This document shows positions 59,535 through 64,000 of a DNA stretch of 64,000 nucleotides, one piece after another; position 1 is the stretch's first letter, and every line of letters starts with the position of its first letter. The stretch is from Benincasa hispida. Its lineage: Eukaryota; Streptophyta; Magnoliopsida; Cucurbitales; Cucurbitaceae. Made by a program: the position numbers and the translations under genes. The stretch lies in NCBI RefSeq assembly GCF_009727055.1, contig NC_052359.1, positions 57,953,094 to 58,017,093 on the forward strand, in the 5' to 3' direction. Below the pieces are notes generated by a model that did not search any database, had not been told where the DNA came from, and saw nothing but the letters and a program-made list of their open reading frames with translations.

Positions 59535-61358
59535 TGTAGGATTGTATTAGCAACAGCGGAAGTACAAGGATCATTTAAGCACTCTAATTCACTAATTTTG
59601 GCAAAAGCATACTCTTGCAAAAAATAAGTGAGTTTCAAGACATACCTCTTGTAGAACTTCTTCAAAGCTCCTTCTCCAGCTGCTGTCTTCTCCGAATCTT
59701 ATTGTATACCACCTCAAGATCTTTCCACTATTCTTTTGGTGTTCTAGATTGAGTTGTGGGACTCAAAACAAGCTTGAACCAAGGCATGAAGCAGAAAAGC
59801 TCACAACAACAATCTTGATGAAGAATTCTTTCTTCAACTCGAATTTTCTCTGAAATTCTCTATAGATTCCATGCTCGAAAATCACTCCAAACTCTTCATT
59901 ATATTGCATATCAACATACAAATGAGAGAATTGCATAAGTTGCAGCTCATGGTTAGAGAAGACAAGACAAAGTTGAATGCTTTTTGTGTGAGCAAGTAAG
60001 GAGATTGATAAGGGAAAACATCATTTTCTATTTTAGTGTTTTGTTTTTGTTTTTTTCAATTTTTTCTCAAAAATCAAAACTTGATTTTAAAATTGAAAAA
60101 TAAAATTAATATTAAATAAAACTTAACTAATTTAATATCAAATATTAAATTAATTTTTACACATATCCATCTTTATATATTCAAATCATATTTAAATATA
60201 TAAATTCTCTTATTCCATTTAATTCTCAAATTAAACATATAATTATATCTCATATAATTACTAATTCCCTTAATTCTAATTTGAACAATTCAAATTAACT
60301 TATCACGCTATTTTAGAGCTAATTCGTTAAGTTAGTAGGGGAACCTCACAGACTTACAGATCATAGGCTCCAACGATCCGAGATTAATTGGCTAAACTTA
60401 TTAGGCCAGATTAATCCTCATTCGTTAACTAATGAGTCATTCCAGTAAAGCTCATAGTTGCACTCCCCTTACTATAGATATATTATGTCTACATTATTTA
60501 ACCATAATCAGCAAGTTGACCCCTCACATGTTGTTCCTAATAACGGCTGGGTCAAATATCTGTTTTACCCTCGAGATTACGTCTTATTTCTCAAGTTTCT
60601 ACTGATCTTCTAATGAACAACTAGTCTGTGATCCAATCACTAAACCAAACTCTCTCAAACTAGTGAGAGGTTGGGGCCCCTTGTTCAAGACCTGGATTCA
60701 GTACTTGAGAGAACAACCTTTCTCCTATCCCTAAATCGGGTAGGTGTGAACTCTGTCTTGCACCCTATGCCCCCAGCTATCTATTTGGTCTTACCCCTCA
60801 AATAGGAGTCTTATTGAGTCAGCGTTGTTGAGTCAACCCTCACATATGAAAATCTAAGGGAAATACCGAATAAATAGAAGTTCATAGTTAACTCAGAATT
60901 AAGATCAAGTTACATAGGTCATCTAGGTGAATTGTCAGTCTTATACAAGAAACAACGTTATAAAGTAAGAGTGACTTATTTCTTGGTCTTAATCTTATGC
61001 AAACTCATTGCATAGGATGCCTCCACTCCTCATGTCATAACATATACGGATTAGGATCACATCGTATGTAACACTTTACAACTCTTTGTAACAACTACAA
61101 AGTAGGGCGTATCCAATGATGTTACCAGAATAAGGTACCTAACCTTGTTCATGTACCATAGATTATTTTGACTATTTACTCGAACCTGATCCACTCTTAT
61201 GTCTCCACATAAAGTTCAAATACTCATATATTAGTCATGGGTCTTAGTTTATTGGATCTAGACTTTTATACAATTTATGAAATCAATAATAAGTATATTG
61301 ATTATGGAAAATGTTTATCATTTTACGAACTACAAGTTTTAGGACATAAAACCTAAAA
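59535..61358 (-). repeat. 5' LTR of the complete copia element (~1824 bp)
   Basis: It runs TGTAGGATTGTATTAGC to CATAAAACCTAA on the plus strand; the right end is eroded. The hairpin TATGCAA-ACTCA-TTGCATA is at 60996-61014. It is clearly similar to the left LTR along its length but with many substitutions and gaps, so the insertion is not recent. Confidence 0.85.
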
Positions 61359-61512
61359 AATCAAAGGACTGCCCTCATAGGCAGGAGTTCCCAACTCACT
61401 CAGGATTAAGGTCATGTTACTTATGGTCATCCTTGTGAAATGAAAGTCTCTATCATGAATGGCCTTATATAACGAGACTAAACATTTCGTGGTCCAGTCT
61501 TATACAAACTCA
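61359..61512 (-). repeat. long-LTR copy, right piece, truncated in its hairpin
   Basis: It continues the LTR from 51676 (TCAAAGGACTGCC, CAACTCACTCAGGATTAAGG) and stops at GTCTTATACAAACTC. That is the first arm and loop of the group hairpin; the second arm is missing. Confidence 0.75.
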
Positions 61513-63162
61513 TAATTGAAGTGAATTTTGTGTATGGAATTGGAGAGAGTTTGAGAGATAGAGTTTTTCTGAATTTAAAAAATGCAGTCTTCTTCTCACC
61601 CAATCTCAGAAATTATGAGCTTTTTATGTATCATATACATGCAAGTACTGAAGGAGGTAGCAAATTAACACTTCAATTTCAATGAGATGGTGGGCTAGGT
61701 GTTTGGATTGAGATGAAGACACCAAATCATCCCAAAATGTGGATTATTCCACTATTTCAATATTATTTTTCAATTTCCATTGATTAAATTTAAAAGTAAT
61801 AAATTTAGAAAAATCAATTTCTAAAATTGAATTGAAAATTAAAAAAATAATTTGATTTTAATTAATTAAATAATAATTTAATATCAAATATTAAATTAAC
61901 CAAACACCTAATTTTAAACATGAATCCTATTCATGTAATCAATATTTAAATATTTCAAACTCTACAATTTCGTTTAAGTTCAAGATTAAACGTTAATTAT
62001 ATCAAATATAATTATTCAAACTCTAATTTGAAATTGAACAATTCAAATTCAAATCTTAATTTAAAATTTGAACACTTCAAATTTAATTTCTAAATTGAAT
62101 TTGAATGCTTCAAATTCACTCAATATACTAATCCACGATATACGAGCTAGTAGAGGGACCTTATGGACCTACAGATCATGAGCTCCAATAATTTGAGATT
62201 AATTAGCTAAACTTTTTAAACCGAATTAATCAATATTCGTTAACTATCGAGACACACCACTATAGCTTAGTAGTTGCACTCTCCTCACTGTGGATATATT
62301 TATGTCCACTTGATTTAATCATAACCAGTAAATCGACTCTTCACAGGTTGTTCGTAATAACGGCTGGGTCAAATGTTGTTTTATCGTAAAAATTACATCT
62401 TGCTTCTTAAGTCCCATTGATCCAATTATTAAGCTGAGTCCCTCTCGGTGTAGGGCCCTTTGTTCAAGACCTAGATTCAGTACTTAAGAGAACAACCTCT
62501 CTACTATTCCTAAATGAAGTAGGTGTGAATTCCTTCTTGCAGCCTATGTCCCCAACTATCTATCTGATCTTATCCCTGAAATGGGAGGTTTATTAAGTAG
62601 GCGCTGTTGAGCCAACCCTCACCTATGAAAACCTAAGGATAATCCCGAATAAACAGGAGTTCATAGTTAGCTTAGGATTAAGGTCGAGTTATCTAGGTCA
62701 TTAATTTGAAACAGTCTGTCTTAGACAGTAAACAACTATATAAAGTAAGAGTGACTTATTCCTTATTTCAATCTTATGCAAACTCATTGCATAGGATGTC
62801 TCCACTCCTTATGCTACTACATGAATGAATAGGATCACTTCATTTATAGCACTATACAATAAATTATAATAACTATAGAGTGGGTCGCATCGAATAATGT
62901 TACTAAAATAAGGCACCCAACCTTATTCATATACTATATACCATTTTGGTTATTTACTCAAAATTGATCCATCTTTATGTCACCACATAAAGTTAAAATA
63001 TTCATATAATAGTCATAGATCTTTAATTTATTGGATTTAGTCTTTACAAGTGAAATTTACATATTCAACAACAGTTTCTTTGAATAGACGTTAATATCTT
63101 TTTTTTATAATAGAAAATGTTTAACATTACAAATTGCAAGTTTTAGAATATACAATCCAACA
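61513..63162 (-). repeat. LTR of the second subfamily, minus orientation, 5'-truncated start
   Basis: It ends at 63162 with AATATACAATCCAACA and has the hairpin TATGCAA-ACTCA-TTGCATA at 62775-62793. The left end has no clear TG start and abuts the broken LTR above. No partner LTR or target duplication was found. Confidence 0.7.
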
Positions 63163-63202
63163 CCTTATTGCAAGTTTTAGAATATACAATCCAACACCTT
63201 AC
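63135..63202 (+). repeat. 34-bp tandem duplication at the LTR end
   Basis: The stretch starting TGCAAGTTTTAGAATATA and ending CAACACCTTA occurs twice in direct succession, without mismatches that I can see. It spans the LTR terminus. Confidence 0.9.
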
Positions 63203-63207
63203 TTTTT

Positions 63208-64000
63208 ACACAAATGTTGTGATGAATAAGATCGAATATAATTTGACAACTCTTTTAAATGAATTCTAGACTTACCAATCATTGATGAAAAATAAAAATC
63301 AAGAAGGGGAAGCAAATGTTGTTACCAAAAGAATTTTCAGAAGGGATCAAAATTTGGTACAAAATCCTTTGAAAAGAAGTCTAGCCCTTCAAAGGACAAA
63401 AGTATTCGAATGAAGAAAAAGGGTAAAGAGAAGAAGAAAGCTCTGGCTAAGAAGAGTAAGACAAAAGTTGCAAAAGGAAAGTGTTTCCATTGCAACAAGG
63501 ATGGGCATTGGATATCCTCAATAAAAAGGCTGAAAAAGAAAACCAAGGTAAACGCGAGTTACTTGTAATTGAAATATGTTTAGTGGAAAGTTCTCATTTA
63601 ACCTGGATATTGGATTCAAGCGCCTCTAATCATATTTGCAATTTCATTCAGGAAACTAGTTCCTGGAGGAAGCTAATGGAGAACGAGATGACTTTTAAAA
63701 TGGGAATAGGTGACGACATTTTGGCTCAAATAGTGGGAGATCTCAAGTTATTTTTTGGAGATACTTATATTTGATTAGAAAATGTATGTTATGTGCCTAA
63801 TATGAAAAGGAACTTAATTTCTATCTCCTGTTTATTAGAACATATGTACAAAGTTTCTTTTGATATAAATGAAGTGTTCATTAGTTCAAGAGGTGTTCAA
63901 ATATGTTCTGCTAAACTTTAAAATAGCTTATATATGTTAAAACCAACTGAGGCAAAAACTATTTTAAATTTAGAGATGTTTAAAACTGCTGAAACTCAAA
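63208..64000 (+). pseudogene. copia gag C-terminus, zinc knuckle and protease, plus strand, cut by window
   Basis: Gag pieces: MNKIEYNLTTLLNEF (from 63220), SLMKNKNQEGEANVVTKRIF, then a Lys-rich stretch and the knuckle CFHCNKDGHWISSIKR, whose last Cys is Ser. The protease at 63481-63774 includes LTWILDSSASNHIC (usual DSG reads DSS) and ETSSWRKLMENEMTFKMGIG, followed by a stop at 63772 and pre-integrase-like LENVCYVPNMKRNLISISCL. It is the same protein family as the minus-strand element at 51677-61358 but keeps the gag region that element lost. No LTR in the matching orientation precedes it. Confidence 0.85.

Larger units (their letters stand above)
51677..61358 (-). mobile_element. Ty1/copia element with both LTRs, gag mostly deleted
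   Basis: LTRs are at 51677-53289 and 59535-61358, with polypurine tract 53291-53302 and primer binding site 59521-59534, all placing it on the minus strand. The internal part has protease, integrase, RT and RNase H in order, but gag is reduced to a short N-terminal stub and frames are broken. It inserted in the LTR whose pieces are at 51332-51676 and 61359-61512; host sequence resumes with TCAAAGGACTGCC. The target duplication is blurred (GCAAA on the left, AAAAA-like on the right). Confidence 0.88.

Noticed and set aside
51677..61358. A recently active copia element
   Set aside because: Both LTRs survive, but they differ by many substitutions and gaps, RT and RNase H catalytic residues are changed and gag is missing.

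Overview
This window looks like nuclear DNA of a dicot plant, most likely a cucurbit. The evidence is: A+T-rich intergenic DNA; long-LTR Ty1/copia elements whose protease and pol reading frames resemble those common in cucurbit genomes; a decayed plastid-DNA insertion; and intronless UGT73-type glycosyltransferase genes. The family assignment is inference from sequence style and no database was searched. Only one host protein-coding gene appears intact.

Layout. 1-4330: 5' part of a decayed Ty1/copia element on the minus strand (RT, integrase, protease, gag, leader, 5' LTR). 4331-5607: one end of a CACTA-type DNA transposon. 7255-8718 (minus): an intact 487-residue UDP-glycosyltransferase. 10463-11180: scraps of copia LTR and gag. 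About 11190-16353: a second CACTA-like unit with a triplicated 270-bp repeat, split by a 2.1-kb solo LTR. 16354-33496: retrotransposon leader and LTR remnants, then a minus-strand copia element (called C1) broken by at least four further LTR insertions, one of which holds another. 33497-39618: simple repeats, a composite plastid insertion (psbJ joined to ycf2-like DNA), palindromic minisatellites and a duplicated AT-rich block. 39619-41074 (minus): a second UGT copy, a pseudogene with a lost start codon and two 1-bp deletions. 42624-64000: nearly solid LTR retrotransposon DNA, including one copia element that keeps both LTRs (51677-61358) and a fresh gag/protease fragment on the plus strand running off the right edge.

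How it fits together. The two UGT copies share coding sequence, 3' flank and scattered upstream flank, so they arose by local or segmental duplication. The roughly 31 kb between them is now mostly transposon. Thirteen or so LTR copies belong to one related group with 1.5-2.1 kb LTRs that start TGTTGGG and end in CA. Most are solo or truncated. Several have exact 5-bp target-site duplications (TSDs), which allows the order of insertion to be read directly. Within these LTRs, about 320-380 bp from the 5' end, is a hairpin whose stem is kept by a paired base change between subfamilies. Several of the LTRs and one internal leader also carry clusters of a CGATCG-centred motif. These two features are the most unusual things I see here.
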